Below are positions 14,757-24,322 of a stretch of 32,007 nucleotides of DNA, in pieces. Origin of the DNA: Chitinophagales bacterium (GTDB lineage Bacteria > Bacteroidota > Bacteroidia > Chitinophagales > CAIODY01). A program made the translations under genes and the position numbers. The stretch lies in contig JAPJNH010000008.1 of the NCBI GenBank assembly GCA_026461075.1, positions 1 through 32,007 on the forward strand, given 5' to 3'. The notes under the pieces are model-generated. The model did no database searches and was not told the origin of the DNA. It saw nothing but the letters and a program-made list of their open reading frames with translations. Positions within the stretch are counted from its first letter, which is position 1. Every line of letters begins with the position of its first letter.

Positions 14757-17700
14757 ATGAAGTATATGCGACGTATAAGTTTATTATTAGTTGGATTGTT
14801 ATTCTTGAGTTTGAAGATTCAGGCACAAACAGCTTGCTTTTCTATTTCAGCTCCAGGAACAGCCTATAATCAAACGCATCAGTGTGTGCCGTTTCAAGCT
14901 ACATTGAATGATTGTAGTACGGGCTCTTATCATCATGCCATTTGGACATTATTAGTTGCGACGAATAGCAGCTGCTCTGGTCCATTTGGAACCTGGCAAG
15001 TAGTGGGTCCTTTAGCGCCTGGTACTCCAGCGTCTATGAACGTTAACGCGACAGGTGTTTACAATGTGCGATTAGATTTGTACGATGCTTCGAACAACTT
15101 ATTAGCGACGACTACTCAGAACTGTATTTTCCAAATTTTTCCAAAGCCTTCTATTAGTGCGACGGCGTCTCCGAACCCATTGTGTGGAGGTGGTCTTGTG
15201 AATTTTACACCAAGCGTAAGTGGTGGAACAGGGCCGAATGCCAATTGCGGATGGACTTATCAATGGAATTTTGGAGGAGGAAACCCGAGCACCTTTAATG
15301 GCTTAAATCCGCCACCGGTTAACTACTCTTGTCGTACAGCCCCTTACAGTGTGGTGTTCATTGCAACGGATTGTAATGGTTGTAATGATGTGTATGTGAA
15401 CGCGGCTGCTGTAACAGCGCCTTGTAAGCCGAACGCCTCTTATTTAGTTACTGCAGGAAGTACGTGTAGTGCACCTGCGAATTTAACGTTTGCAGCTAGT
15501 CCTGTAGGTCCAAATTACAGTTATGGTTGGTGGTTTCCAAGTACATTGCCTACAACAGGAGGTGCTACACAAACAGGTGTAAGTATCAATCATAATTTCC
15601 CTGCATTAGGTTGTTATAATATCCAGATGGCCGTGAAAGATAATACTACAGGCTGTTCGGATACTGTTTCTACGCCGAATGCTATTTGTATTGATGGATT
15701 TTCTGTTACCTCGATGACTTCCAATCAGACTAGTATCTGTAGTGGTCAATCGGTATGTTGTACCTTACATATTGTGACGACTTCGGGTGCGAATATGTCT
15801 ACTGCATTTTTCTCTGGAACGGCAACCCCTACCACAGCTGGAATCCCTACCACAGCTACGTTTAATTATATTGGTAATGGAGATTATGTAGGCTGTTTTA
15901 ATTTGGGTGCGAGTGCTAATACATTGACGTATACTATTTCAATTGGGACTATCACGAATACGCAAAACAACTGTACGATAACTTATTCAGGAACAAAATC
16001 AGTTGCTGTAAAACCGGCACCCGTCGCCAACATAAATATGCAAGCGCCATATGTCGATAATTATTGTGCGCCTTCGCATCAATTTTGTTTTACAGCATCT
16101 CAACCGGGGGTAAATGCCGGAGCGACCTACGACTGGTATTTAACAGCGGGTTATAACCCTTCCGTAGGATCTAGTCCGAGCTCATATTGTAATACATTTA
16201 ACGGTGTTGGCCAGCACAACATTTATCTGAAAGTTTGTATCAATAGTGCAGCGGGATTATGTTGTTCGTTTGATATGGATACGGTTTATTTACAGAAGCC
16301 TAATTTTAATTTCGTTGGAGATACATTAAATACTTGTGCTCCTTTTAATACGCATTTTATTGCATCGCCGTATAACGCCTCGAGTGATTCAATTTACAAA
16401 TGGTATCCTACAGGTTATCCAGCTCCTCCTGGCGCTGGTCCGTTTATAACCACCACCAATACGTTTACCTATACTTACAGTTCTCCATTAGATACTTGTT
16501 ATAGCGTGACATGTATTTTGGTAAAGAAGGCTGCAGGCAGTCCGGCTTACGCTTGTACGGATACGATTACAAAAAAGAATTATATAAAGGTTGGCCATAA
16601 AGTAACGCCTGTTGTAAATATTTTCCCTAACAACGTTTGTTTGGTTAAGAAGAGTGCTTGTGTGCAGTTGAATACAATTGTACCTGGTTATTCTTTGCCT
16701 ATACCAGCGGGTAAGTGTCCGACGCCTTTGTGTGATTGGTATTTTACTCGACCGGGAAGCAAGGCTGCGATTTTACACAATTATAATTGTGATTCGCCAA
16801 AGGTTTGTTTTTCAGATACCGGATATTATAATGCTCACTATCGCGTTTGTATAGGTAATTGTTGCGATACTGTGCATGTGGATTCTGCTATTGTTGTTTC
16901 GGGCATCATTGCTGATTTCTTAGATTCTACCCACTGTACCTCTGCAGGAACTTTGAATGCCGGAAACCCTACCGTAACGTTCAAGACGAAATATAAAATT
17001 TTCCCTCGTCCGACTTCTGGTAAAGTATATACGCAGTTAGTGATCAATGGCGTACCAAATCCGCTTACCGGAACATCGCCATATATTATTTATGATTCAT
17101 TAGATTATGGAACCCCGGGCAATCCTTTGACGCCAAGCTTTAAGCGATATACGGTCAATGCTTTTCCTCAAACAGGGTCTTATAATGTCTGTTATATTGT
17201 TAGTTATCCTCAGAGCGGTTGTCCACCTGACACTACTTGCAAGACGATTCAGCTTGTTCCTTTGACTGCTGTAATCCGTTTGGTGGGGCAGAATAAAACG
17301 ACCTGGAATCAATGCAAAGCAGCTACGTGGACATTCTCCTCTGCGGGATGTAGTCCGCAAAATCCTGCTGTTGTACAATGGATATTTAGTGATTCTCCGA
17401 ATGTGATTCATACGTATACGAATCCAACAGATACTTTAATTCCGCACACCTTTAAGAGTTGTGGTTACGTATGGGCGAAGTTGCGTATTTCTAATGCTTC
17501 CGGATCATGTAAAGATTCAGCGATTATTTCAGGATTGCAGGTTGTCGACTATACACCAAAATTTGTTTTAAAGCCAGTTAGTTCTAGTTGTAACACTTGT
17601 TTTTGGTTAGTGAATAATAGCACCTATTGTAATACTGGATTTGATAGTGTTTCTATCAACTGGAATTATTATAAACCGGGGGGTGAGATGATGTATTTAT

Positions 17701-20700
17701 CTAACGACTTCGACTCGGTGTATTATTGTGTAAATAATGTTCCTTATGGAGGAAGTTCTTCTGTTGTAGTTAACTTGGTTGATACCGTTGCTGGCTGTAT
17801 GAAGCAACAACAGTTTTTTTATTTTGCTTCGGGTGTTGTGGCAGATTTTAATATATCTACAGATACTGTAGTGTGTTCGGGTGCGAATGTGAGCTTCTTT
17901 AGTACGACTAAAGGATCACCTGATCCATCTCAATATGTTTGGAATATCAATAACGGTCCGTGTACAGGAGCGAAGACGGGTACTCAAGCTGCCAGCTCTA
18001 ATCCTAATTTCGCGAGCGGGGTTTCTGCTATTAGCAATACCTTCACTTCTCAGGGATACTATAATGTGACACTATATGCGAAAAATCCTGCGGGTTCTTG
18101 TTTTGATTCGATTTGTAAAACGATTCGTGTGCAAGATCCTGTTGCTTGTTTTACTTGGAAAAGAGACACATTAACGTGTCCTGGTTTGGATACTTTGTAC
18201 AATTGTAGTTATGGTGCGGGCGACTCCTTGATTGTTACATTCAAAACAAATAATGCAGCGGGTTCTGGCTTACCGTTCACTTATACTTCTTCCTTTTCGA
18301 AGCCTTTCCCTAAGAAAATCATTATCCCTGCGAAACTTCCTGGTGTATATGATGTATGTATGGAGTTGAGAAATAATTCAGTGGGATGTATGGACTCGAT
18401 GTGTAGAACCTTAACGGTAATGGGTCCGATAGGTTATGTAACATCGATACAGAACAGAGTAGTTTGTGCCGGTGACCCATCTCCTATCTGTTGGTACACG
18501 AATTCATTCACGCGACCGAATGTTATTTATTGCGATTCGCTTCCAATTTCTGTTCCGTATAGTTCAACTAATTCGTATTGTATCACCCACACGTTCAGAT
18601 ACCCAGGCTATTGTAAAAATCAGATTTGGATTCAGGATTCTGCAGGATGTTCGTATCCATTATCAGACACTGTGATTGTAGATAAACCTTTAGGAGGCTT
18701 CACTTGGTCGATCAATGGTAAGCCTGGTGTGAATGGTGCGTATTGCGGACCTATCACTATTTCTTTTGCAGATACATCTAAAAAGACGGTTTATAATTTA
18801 GATCCGTTAAGTTATAAATGGACCTTCTACCATGCGAATGGAACGGTGATTAGTACGTCTACACAGGTAAATCCTTCTGTCGTATTCTTCCCTCCAGACA
18901 CTATTAGCGCACGATTAATATTATCCTCACTCTATGGTTGTAAGGATACTGTTTATCAAAGCAATATCGCACGTTTATATTCGTTCCCAATCGCTGCTTT
19001 CCAAGCGACCGCAGATACGGTGTGTCGTAACGCTTGTGTAAACTTTACCAATACTTCTCTAAACTTGGATCCTGTCCAGCTTTATACATGGCATTATAAT
19101 TGGCCATCTTTATCGCCAGTAGATCATAATACGAATGGTTCTCAATGTTATAATACTGCAGGTAATTTTACAGCGGTATTAATTGATAGCTCAGTGAATG
19201 GCTGTGTGGATACAAGTACTACTCGTGTAGTGACAGCTCTTCCTGATTTGGTTGCTGCGTTTACTATCGCGAATGATACCTTATGTGGTGCTTCTGCAAC
19301 AGCTATATTTAATGATGCTTCTACGCCAACAAGCGGATTGTCTTATTGCTGGAATTTTGGTGATTTGTACGATGCAAATGGTAACCTTGATCCAAATACT
19401 TGTCAGTCTACCTTGGTGAATCCTACGCATGCTTATATTTTGAATCCTGCGAATGGAGCAGGCAACCAGTTTAATGTAAAATTGGTCGTAACTAGTCGAT
19501 ATGGTTGTATGGATTCTATCATGCACGACGTTTGGTTATTTGCAAATCCTGTTGCTCAATTGAGCTCTTCGCCATTAGTGGCTTGTGATCCGATGTTGAC
19601 GAATTTCATAGACTTATCCTCTTCGGTAAATCCGATTGCTAATTATCATTTGGTGTATGGTGATGGTAAGCCTGATTATAGCAGTCCAAATGCTATTGGC
19701 GGTGTGACTGGTCAGCATACATATAGCCCTGCAGGGTCTTATACAGCAAGTTATACCGTAACGACGATTCAGGGATGTTCAACTTCATCAACTTTGAATT
19801 TCACTGTTAATCCAAATCCGGTAGCATGTGCTGGTAATCAGGATACGATTTGTGCTGGAGATATCATCGCATTAGGCTGTATGCCGGTGCCAAATATTCA
19901 ATATAATTGGTTTAACCCTGGTGGTCCGATTTATACGCCGAATAACACAGTTGCACAACCAACGGTACATCCCTTCTTGTCAACTACTTATCAGTTGGCG
20001 GTAGTTAATCAGTTTGGCTGTTCGGATACCGATGACGTATTTATCTATGTATGGCCTTTGGTTTCTGTTACTGCAGGGCCAGATTCGAATGTATGTTATG
20101 GACAACCTATCACCTTGTGGGCTACGAATGTTGGTCCGATTATCGGTCCATTCCAATGGCATTCTTCACGCTATGATGTGGTGGCGAATACGCCTACATT
20201 GACAGTGTCTCCATTACATACGGATCTTTATACAGTAGCGGTGAACGGACCATGTAATAGCGATAGTACTTCGGTACAAGTCAATGTGTATATGCCTCCG
20301 CCAGTTACTTTAGAGCCGAGTGCAACGATTGTGGCAGGACAGCCTTATAGCATCCTTTCTGTTGGTAATGGAAATGCAAATTGGTATCCAAATTATATGA
20401 TCACTTGTACTGATTGTGTGAATCCGACGGTATCACCGGAAGTGAATACAACGTATCATGTCATTCTTACAGACATACATGGATGTATCGACTCTGCCAA
20501 GATTACGGTAACGGTATTGTGTGATCGTACGAATGCGGTTTATGTACCGAATGCATTTACACCTTCTAAGCCTGGTTTGAATGATCATTTCTATATTCAA
20601 GGAACCGGTGTGAAAGAGGTTAATTATTTACGTATTTATAATCGTTGGGGTAATTTAGTTTTCAGCAACGAACATTTCCAAATCAATCAAAAAGATTTAG

Positions 20701-20822
20701 GTTGGGATGGTCGATTCGGAGGACATGAACTTAGCTCTGATGTATTTATGTATCAAATGCAAGTTGAATGTGCTAATGGCAACGTGTTTCCGATATCTGG
20801 TAACTTTACATTAATACGCTAA
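14757..20822 (+). CDS. Giant Cys-rich PKD-type surface protein with T9SS type B sorting domain
   Basis: 2,021 residues. The signal peptide (MKYMRRISLLLVGLLFLSLK) ends with a typical QAQ cleavage site, so ATG 14757 is preferred over GTG 14718. The body is a chain of about 90-100-residue PKD/Ig-like beta-sandwich units, shown by recurring starts such as VVADFNISTDTVVC, IAAFQATADTVC and VAAFTIANDTLC, and by closing strands such as GYYNVTLYAKNPAG. The C-terminus (about 1925-2021: VYVPNAFTPSKPGLNDHF, LRIYNRWGNLVF, GWDGRFGG, GNFTLIR) is the gliding-motility-associated C-terminal domain, a type B T9SS signal. In sampled stretches there is about one Cys per 20 residues, suggesting many disulfides. 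Likely a surface adhesin or matrix protein; the ligand is unknown. It lies just upstream of the glycan-export genes. Confidence 0.93.
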   Translation: MKYMRRISLLLVGLLFLSLKIQAQTACFSISAPGTAYNQTHQCVPFQATLNDCSTGSYHHAIWTLLVATNSSCSGPFGTWQVVGPLAPGTPASMNVNATGVYNVRLDLYDASNNLLATTTQNCIFQIFPKPSISATASPNPLCGGGLVNFTPSVSGGTGPNANCGWTYQWNFGGGNPSTFNGLNPPPVNYSCRTAPYSVVFIATDCNGCNDVYVNAAAVTAPCKPNASYLVTAGSTCSAPANLTFAASPVGPNYSYGWWFPSTLPTTGGATQTGVSINHNFPALGCYNIQMAVKDNTTGCSDTVSTPNAICIDGFSVTSMTSNQTSICSGQSVCCTLHIVTTSGANMSTAFFSGTATPTTAGIPTTATFNYIGNGDYVGCFNLGASANTLTYTISIGTITNTQNNCTITYSGTKSVAVKPAPVANINMQAPYVDNYCAPSHQFCFTASQPGVNAGATYDWYLTAGYNPSVGSSPSSYCNTFNGVGQHNIYLKVCINSAAGLCCSFDMDTVYLQKPNFNFVGDTLNTCAPFNTHFIASPYNASSDSIYKWYPTGYPAPPGAGPFITTTNTFTYTYSSPLDTCYSVTCILVKKAAGSPAYACTDTITKKNYIKVGHKVTPVVNIFPNNVCLVKKSACVQLNTIVPGYSLPIPAGKCPTPLCDWYFTRPGSKAAILHNYNCDSPKVCFSDTGYYNAHYRVCIGNCCDTVHVDSAIVVSGIIADFLDSTHCTSAGTLNAGNPTVTFKTKYKIFPRPTSGKVYTQLVINGVPNPLTGTSPYIIYDSLDYGTPGNPLTPSFKRYTVNAFPQTGSYNVCYIVSYPQSGCPPDTTCKTIQLVPLTAVIRLVGQNKTTWNQCKAATWTFSSAGCSPQNPAVVQWIFSDSPNVIHTYTNPTDTLIPHTFKSCGYVWAKLRISNASGSCKDSAIISGLQVVDYTPKFVLKPVSSSCNTCFWLVNNSTYCNTGFDSVSINWNYYKPGGEMMYLSNDFDSVYYCVNNVPYGGSSSVVVNLVDTVAGCMKQQQFFYFASGVVADFNISTDTVVCSGANVSFFSTTKGSPDPSQYVWNINNGPCTGAKTGTQAASSNPNFASGVSAISNTFTSQGYYNVTLYAKNPAGSCFDSICKTIRVQDPVACFTWKRDTLTCPGLDTLYNCSYGAGDSLIVTFKTNNAAGSGLPFTYTSSFSKPFPKKIIIPAKLPGVYDVCMELRNNSVGCMDSMCRTLTVMGPIGYVTSIQNRVVCAGDPSPICWYTNSFTRPNVIYCDSLPISVPYSSTNSYCITHTFRYPGYCKNQIWIQDSAGCSYPLSDTVIVDKPLGGFTWSINGKPGVNGAYCGPITISFADTSKKTVYNLDPLSYKWTFYHANGTVISTSTQVNPSVVFFPPDTISARLILSSLYGCKDTVYQSNIARLYSFPIAAFQATADTVCRNACVNFTNTSLNLDPVQLYTWHYNWPSLSPVDHNTNGSQCYNTAGNFTAVLIDSSVNGCVDTSTTRVVTALPDLVAAFTIANDTLCGASATAIFNDASTPTSGLSYCWNFGDLYDANGNLDPNTCQSTLVNPTHAYILNPANGAGNQFNVKLVVTSRYGCMDSIMHDVWLFANPVAQLSSSPLVACDPMLTNFIDLSSSVNPIANYHLVYGDGKPDYSSPNAIGGVTGQHTYSPAGSYTASYTVTTIQGCSTSSTLNFTVNPNPVACAGNQDTICAGDIIALGCMPVPNIQYNWFNPGGPIYTPNNTVAQPTVHPFLSTTYQLAVVNQFGCSDTDDVFIYVWPLVSVTAGPDSNVCYGQPITLWATNVGPIIGPFQWHSSRYDVVANTPTLTVSPLHTDLYTVAVNGPCNSDSTSVQVNVYMPPPVTLEPSATIVAGQPYSILSVGNGNANWYPNYMITCTDCVNPTVSPEVNTTYHVILTDIHGCIDSAKITVTVLCDRTNAVYVPNAFTPSKPGLNDHFYIQGTGVKEVNYLRIYNRWGNLVFSNEHFQINQKDLGWDGRFGGHELSSDVFMYQMQVECANGNVFPISGNFTLIR

Positions 20823-20838
20823 TCTCCTTTAAATCACG

Positions 20839-20846
20839 TACCTTTG
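20839..20846 (+). promoter_or_regulatory. Putative -7 box (TACCTTTG) before the flippase gene
   Basis: A full match to TAnnTTTG; its last base is also the first base of the terminator stem at 20846. A transcript starting about 7 nt downstream would begin inside the left arm of that stem. Confidence 0.45.
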
Positions 20847-20883
20847 GTTGCTTTTCGAAGTAGAAGAGCAACCGATTTTTTTT
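20846..20883 (+). terminator. Intrinsic terminator of the giant PKD gene
   Basis: GGTTGCTTTTC (20846-20856) pairs with GAAGAGCAACC (20863-20873), 11 bp with a single T-G wobble, over a 6-nt loop. GA and eight T follow (20876-20883). It is a textbook rho-independent terminator 24 bp after the stop at 20822. The T-run ends directly at the ATG of the flippase gene (20884). Confidence 0.85.
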
Positions 20884-22362
20884 ATGTTTAAACGTATTTT
20901 TTCGGATGCTGTAGTATATGGGTCGGCTCGCGTACTTATGATGGGCGTGAGTGTTTTTTTAGTGCCCATTTATAGCCGACATTTTTCTCTCGGAGATTAT
21001 GGTGTGATAGAGACGTTTAATCTATTTATCAATCTCGTTTTACTGATTATTCCTTCAGGAATAGCGCAAAGCATGTTTCGTTTAGTATATACCATTAAAA
21101 CGAAGGAAGAACAAAGCGTTTTCTACTCGACGATTTTGCACTATTATCTAATGCTAGCCCTAGTATTTGCGACTATTGCCATTTTGTTCAGCGGCTTTTT
21201 TACAGATGCCTTAATTCAAGATCGACAGTATCAAAAAATATTTATCGCGGCATCCATGACGATTGTATTTCAGTTGTTGAACAGTTATAATCAAGATTTA
21301 CTTAGATCTCAATTTGAGAAATGGAAATATCTCGTTTTGTCGGTTGGTACAGTGATCTTCTTAGCTTCTGGAGGTATTTATACGGTCCTGGTATTAGGAA
21401 TGGGTGTTAAAGGCTTTTTCTATGTTGCTGCGTTCACGCATTGCCTTTTCTTTTTATTGGGCTTCCTGATCAATTATAAATGGTTTAGTTTAAAGTTTAG
21501 TAAAAAGAATCTCAATGAGCTCATTCGTTTAGGCTTACCCTTTATTCCTGCTGGATTGAGTTTGGCCTTGATGAAGTTTTTAGATCGAATCGTAGTACAA
21601 CGTGTAATGGGCGATGGCCAATTAAGTGGTTTAGACTATCTCGGTCTTTATGCCATGGCAATCAAGGTGAGCGTATTATTTGATATTATCAGCCAGGCAT
21701 TTGCAAGTGCGTGGTTTCCGTGGGCGATGAAGATTGCAACAGAGGAAGATGCAAAGGAGCAATATCGCGGTTTGTTTTTAAAAGTACTTTTAGCATTGAC
21801 CTTTGCCGTATTCTGTTTCACTTTAGTATCCAAAGAGATCTTACATATTTTAGTGGATAGCAAGTTCTGGGCTTGCTTACCTATGATACCAATCTTACTT
21901 TTTGGAACCTTACTGAATACTTCTAATTATGTGATTGGTTCTGGTATTTATGCCTCTGGAAAGACAAAATATATTTCAATACCTCCTATAGTTGGTGGTC
22001 TGGTAAATCTTTTGTTCTGTTGGTTATTCGCTATTTATTTCGGATTAGTTGGCGTGGCATTCAGTGTGGTGATGGGAAGCTTCGCCTATTTGAGCACCTC
22101 TTATTTTATATCGCAAAAACATTACCCGATCAATTATTCTATTGGAAAAGGATTTTTGGTTCTTAGTACCTTAATCGGATTTATGTTCGCGATTCATTGG
22201 GTAGATAGTTTAAGTGTTCAAATAAATTATATTGAATTAGGACTTAAAATAGTCATGCTTTTGGTTGCGGTAGTTTTAGTTTTCCTTTCTAGAGTTTATT
22301 CATTTGGAGAGATAGAAAACGCATTAAATAAATTTGTTTTTTCAAAATTGAAGCGTAAATGA
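20884..22362 (+). CDS. Polysaccharide (Wzx-type) flippase / lipopolysaccharide biosynthesis membrane protein
   Basis: 492 residues with about 12-14 hydrophobic segments; MOP superfamily, flipping undecaprenyl-linked glycans across the inner membrane. N-terminal family pattern: FSDAVVYGSARVLMMGVSVF followed by VPIYSRHFSLGDYGVIE. Further family-like segments include LGLPFIPAGLSLALMKFLDR (about 218-237) and LNTSNYVIGSGIYASGKTKY. A TTG at 20848 would add 12 residues but falls within the terminator stem, so ATG 20884 is preferred. Its TGA overlaps the next ATG (ATGA at 22359), showing translational coupling. It is the first gene of a four-gene glycan group, and the only transporter there. Which glycan it moves is unknown. 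Confidence 0.92.
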   Translation: MFKRIFSDAVVYGSARVLMMGVSVFLVPIYSRHFSLGDYGVIETFNLFINLVLLIIPSGIAQSMFRLVYTIKTKEEQSVFYSTILHYYLMLALVFATIAILFSGFFTDALIQDRQYQKIFIAASMTIVFQLLNSYNQDLLRSQFEKWKYLVLSVGTVIFLASGGIYTVLVLGMGVKGFFYVAAFTHCLFFLLGFLINYKWFSLKFSKKNLNELIRLGLPFIPAGLSLALMKFLDRIVVQRVMGDGQLSGLDYLGLYAMAIKVSVLFDIISQAFASAWFPWAMKIATEEDAKEQYRGLFLKVLLALTFAVFCFTLVSKEILHILVDSKFWACLPMIPILLFGTLLNTSNYVIGSGIYASGKTKYISIPPIVGGLVNLLFCWLFAIYFGLVGVAFSVVMGSFAYLSTSYFISQKHYPINYSIGKGFLVLSTLIGFMFAIHWVDSLSVQINYIELGLKIVMLLVAVVLVFLSRVYSFGEIENALNKFVFSKLKRK

Positions 22363-23345
22363 TTCTTGTTATTAGCCTTGTATTGCTAGCTTTATTGATT
22401 GCTACTGTTTTCGTAGGAAAACGCTTGTACAATGTATACCACAAAAACTTATTGATACGTTATGCAAACAAGTATGCCCACAAGTGGCATCCAGAGGAGT
22501 TTTCTATTGATGATGCACGACCAACTTTTTATTATGCCGACTTTTCGCCTTGTTTGCATGAGTACTGTTTTAATGAGAAAGGTGAAATTTTATATGAGTT
22601 TGAAACAGGTGAAGTAGCTTATCATCCTTGTATGATTGCGGAGTATGCGATTGTGAATGCGGAGGCCTATTTAAGAACGAATTCTGAGGAGAGCAAAGCT
22701 AAATTTAAAATACATGCAGATTGGTTGCTAAATAACCTAAAAAAGGATGAAAGCGGCGCGGGCGCTTGGTATTATGATTTTAATAATTCGGTTTTACAAA
22801 TGTATTTCTACTCCGGTATTTCACAAGGGGTTGGTATTAGTGCATTAGTTAGAGCCTATATTATTTTCAACGATCAACAATATTTGGATGCTGCCATAAG
22901 TAGTTTTAAATGGATGATTCGACCGTATAGCAATAACGGATGTTTATACGAAGAAGGTGAATGGAAGGGATGGATTGAAGAGGATACCGAAGGATTTCAT
23001 ATTTTGAATGGGCACATTTATGCTGCGATTGGTTTATACGATTTATGGCGCGTTACCAGAGACACCGCTGTTCATCAGCAATTTGAAAATGCATTAAGCG
23101 TATTAAAACAGCAGGTTCATAAATTTGATGTAGAATATTTTTCAAAGTATAGTCAACGTCCTGGCGCTTATTGTAATAACTCCTATCACCTTATTCATGT
23201 GTATCAATTCAATATTTTGCATAAGATAACGAAGGAGTCTTTCTATTTAGATTATGCGAAGCGTTTTGAGAATCAATATTATAGCAAGGGGAAGCGTTTC
23301 CAGTTTTATTTGAAGCTTGTTTCCTTGGCAATACTTAAGCGTTAA
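22359..23345 (+). CDS. D-glucuronyl C5-epimerase-like protein
   Basis: 328 residues. An N-terminal hydrophobic segment (2-19) anchors it in the membrane. The rest matches the C-terminal domain of heparan-type D-glucuronyl C5-epimerases (alpha/alpha barrel): YYSGISQGVGISALVRAY at 151-167, EEDTEGFHILNGHIYAAIGL at 207-226, and a Tyr-rich C-terminal helix set (RPGAYCNNSYHLIHVYQF). In that family the enzyme inverts C5 of glucuronate to give iduronate within a polymer. Bacterial homologues often sit in exopolysaccharide loci and few are characterised, so the exact sugar is uncertain. It overlaps the flippase gene by 4 bp and precedes the methyltransferase by 27 bp. Which side of the membrane it faces is not clear from the anchor alone. 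Confidence 0.82.
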   Translation: MILVISLVLLALLIATVFVGKRLYNVYHKNLLIRYANKYAHKWHPEEFSIDDARPTFYYADFSPCLHEYCFNEKGEILYEFETGEVAYHPCMIAEYAIVNAEAYLRTNSEESKAKFKIHADWLLNNLKKDESGAGAWYYDFNNSVLQMYFYSGISQGVGISALVRAYIIFNDQQYLDAAISSFKWMIRPYSNNGCLYEEGEWKGWIEEDTEGFHILNGHIYAAIGLYDLWRVTRDTAVHQQFENALSVLKQQVHKFDVEYFSKYSQRPGAYCNNSYHLIHVYQFNILHKITKESFYLDYAKRFENQYYSKGKRFQFYLKLVSLAILKR

Positions 23346-23372
23346 TTCGTTTTTATTTTCTAATTTAGTAGT

Positions 23373-24320
23373 ATGTCAACCCAAGCTGAAAATATTGAGT
23401 TCGTGCCCTGTAATTTGTGTGGCGCTAGTTCTTCAACAACTTACTACAAAGATGGAAAATGGTCGATTGTAAAATGCGATGTTTGTCAACATACGTATAC
23501 CAATCCTCGTCCAACAGCGAGCGCCTTACCTTCTTATTATACAGAGGATTATTTTCAGGATGAACGTCATAAAAAGAAATTTTATCACGTGGATGGCAGT
23601 CCGAAAGCAGTAGCAGATAGTTATTTGAATCGTGTAGCGGATGTAGAGAACTTTTGTGAAGCGAGAGGTCGCGTTCTAGAATTGGGTGCTGCTAGAGGTG
23701 CCTTTCTAAAAGTTTTGCAGGATAGAGGTTGGGAGGTACATGGAGTGGAAATATCTGCCGATGCCGTAGCCTTGGCGAAAACGCAGAATAATTTACAAAT
23801 ACACTGCGGTGTTTTAGAAGATTATCAAAGCGATTTGAAATTTGATGTGGTGTGTATGTATCAAACGCTCGAGCATGTCTTAACACCGGATTATGTTTGT
23901 AGAAGATCTGCTGAGTTATTGAAGCAAGGCGGAAAGTTGATTATCGAAGTTCCGAATAGAAATTGTTTTGAAATGAAGTGGAGCAAGCGCCGACGAGTCC
24001 TTAGCTACGACCTTCCTCGTCATATAAGCCACTTCTCTCCGGATATTCTTGCGAAGCATTTGAAAGGAGTAGGATTTTCTAAGGTGCATATTTACTATTA
24101 TCCTGATAAGTATGTTTTAGGCGTTTTCAATTTCATTGGAAGAATGATTAATCTTGTTCGTCCTAGTGCTCCGGCACAGGCAGCAAACGCGCAAACAGGC
24201 ACTGCAACGGCTAAGCAAATCCCGATGGCACGAATTTCTAGTGGAATCATGCATCGTGCTGTACAAAGAATTAGTTCCTTTATTCCTGGATGGCGTTTTA
24301 CTATAATCGCTGTTAAATAA
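23373..24320 (+). CDS. SAM-dependent methyltransferase with N-terminal zinc-ribbon motif
   Basis: 315 residues. An N-terminal four-Cys cluster, C13-N-L-C16 and C35-D-V-C38, probably binds zinc, as in sugar methyltransferases that carry a similar ribbon. Class I Rossmann methyltransferase motif I is VLELGAARGAF (101-111), followed by VHGVEIS (122-128), then FDVVCMYQTLEHVLTPDYV (motif IV region). The C-terminal third is extended, with an Ala/Thr/Gln-rich linker near 268-283 and a final basic/hydrophobic region (ISSFIPGWRFTIIAVK). It likely methylates a sugar or glycolipid intermediate, given flippase, epimerase and glycosyltransferase neighbours; acceptor and position are unknown. The next gene starts 2 bp after its stop. 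Confidence 0.9.
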   Translation: MSTQAENIEFVPCNLCGASSSTTYYKDGKWSIVKCDVCQHTYTNPRPTASALPSYYTEDYFQDERHKKKFYHVDGSPKAVADSYLNRVADVENFCEARGRVLELGAARGAFLKVLQDRGWEVHGVEISADAVALAKTQNNLQIHCGVLEDYQSDLKFDVVCMYQTLEHVLTPDYVCRRSAELLKQGGKLIIEVPNRNCFEMKWSKRRRVLSYDLPRHISHFSPDILAKHLKGVGFSKVHIYYYPDKYVLGVFNFIGRMINLVRPSAPAQAANAQTGTATAKQIPMARISSGIMHRAVQRISSFIPGWRFTIIAVK

Positions 24321-24322
24321 AA

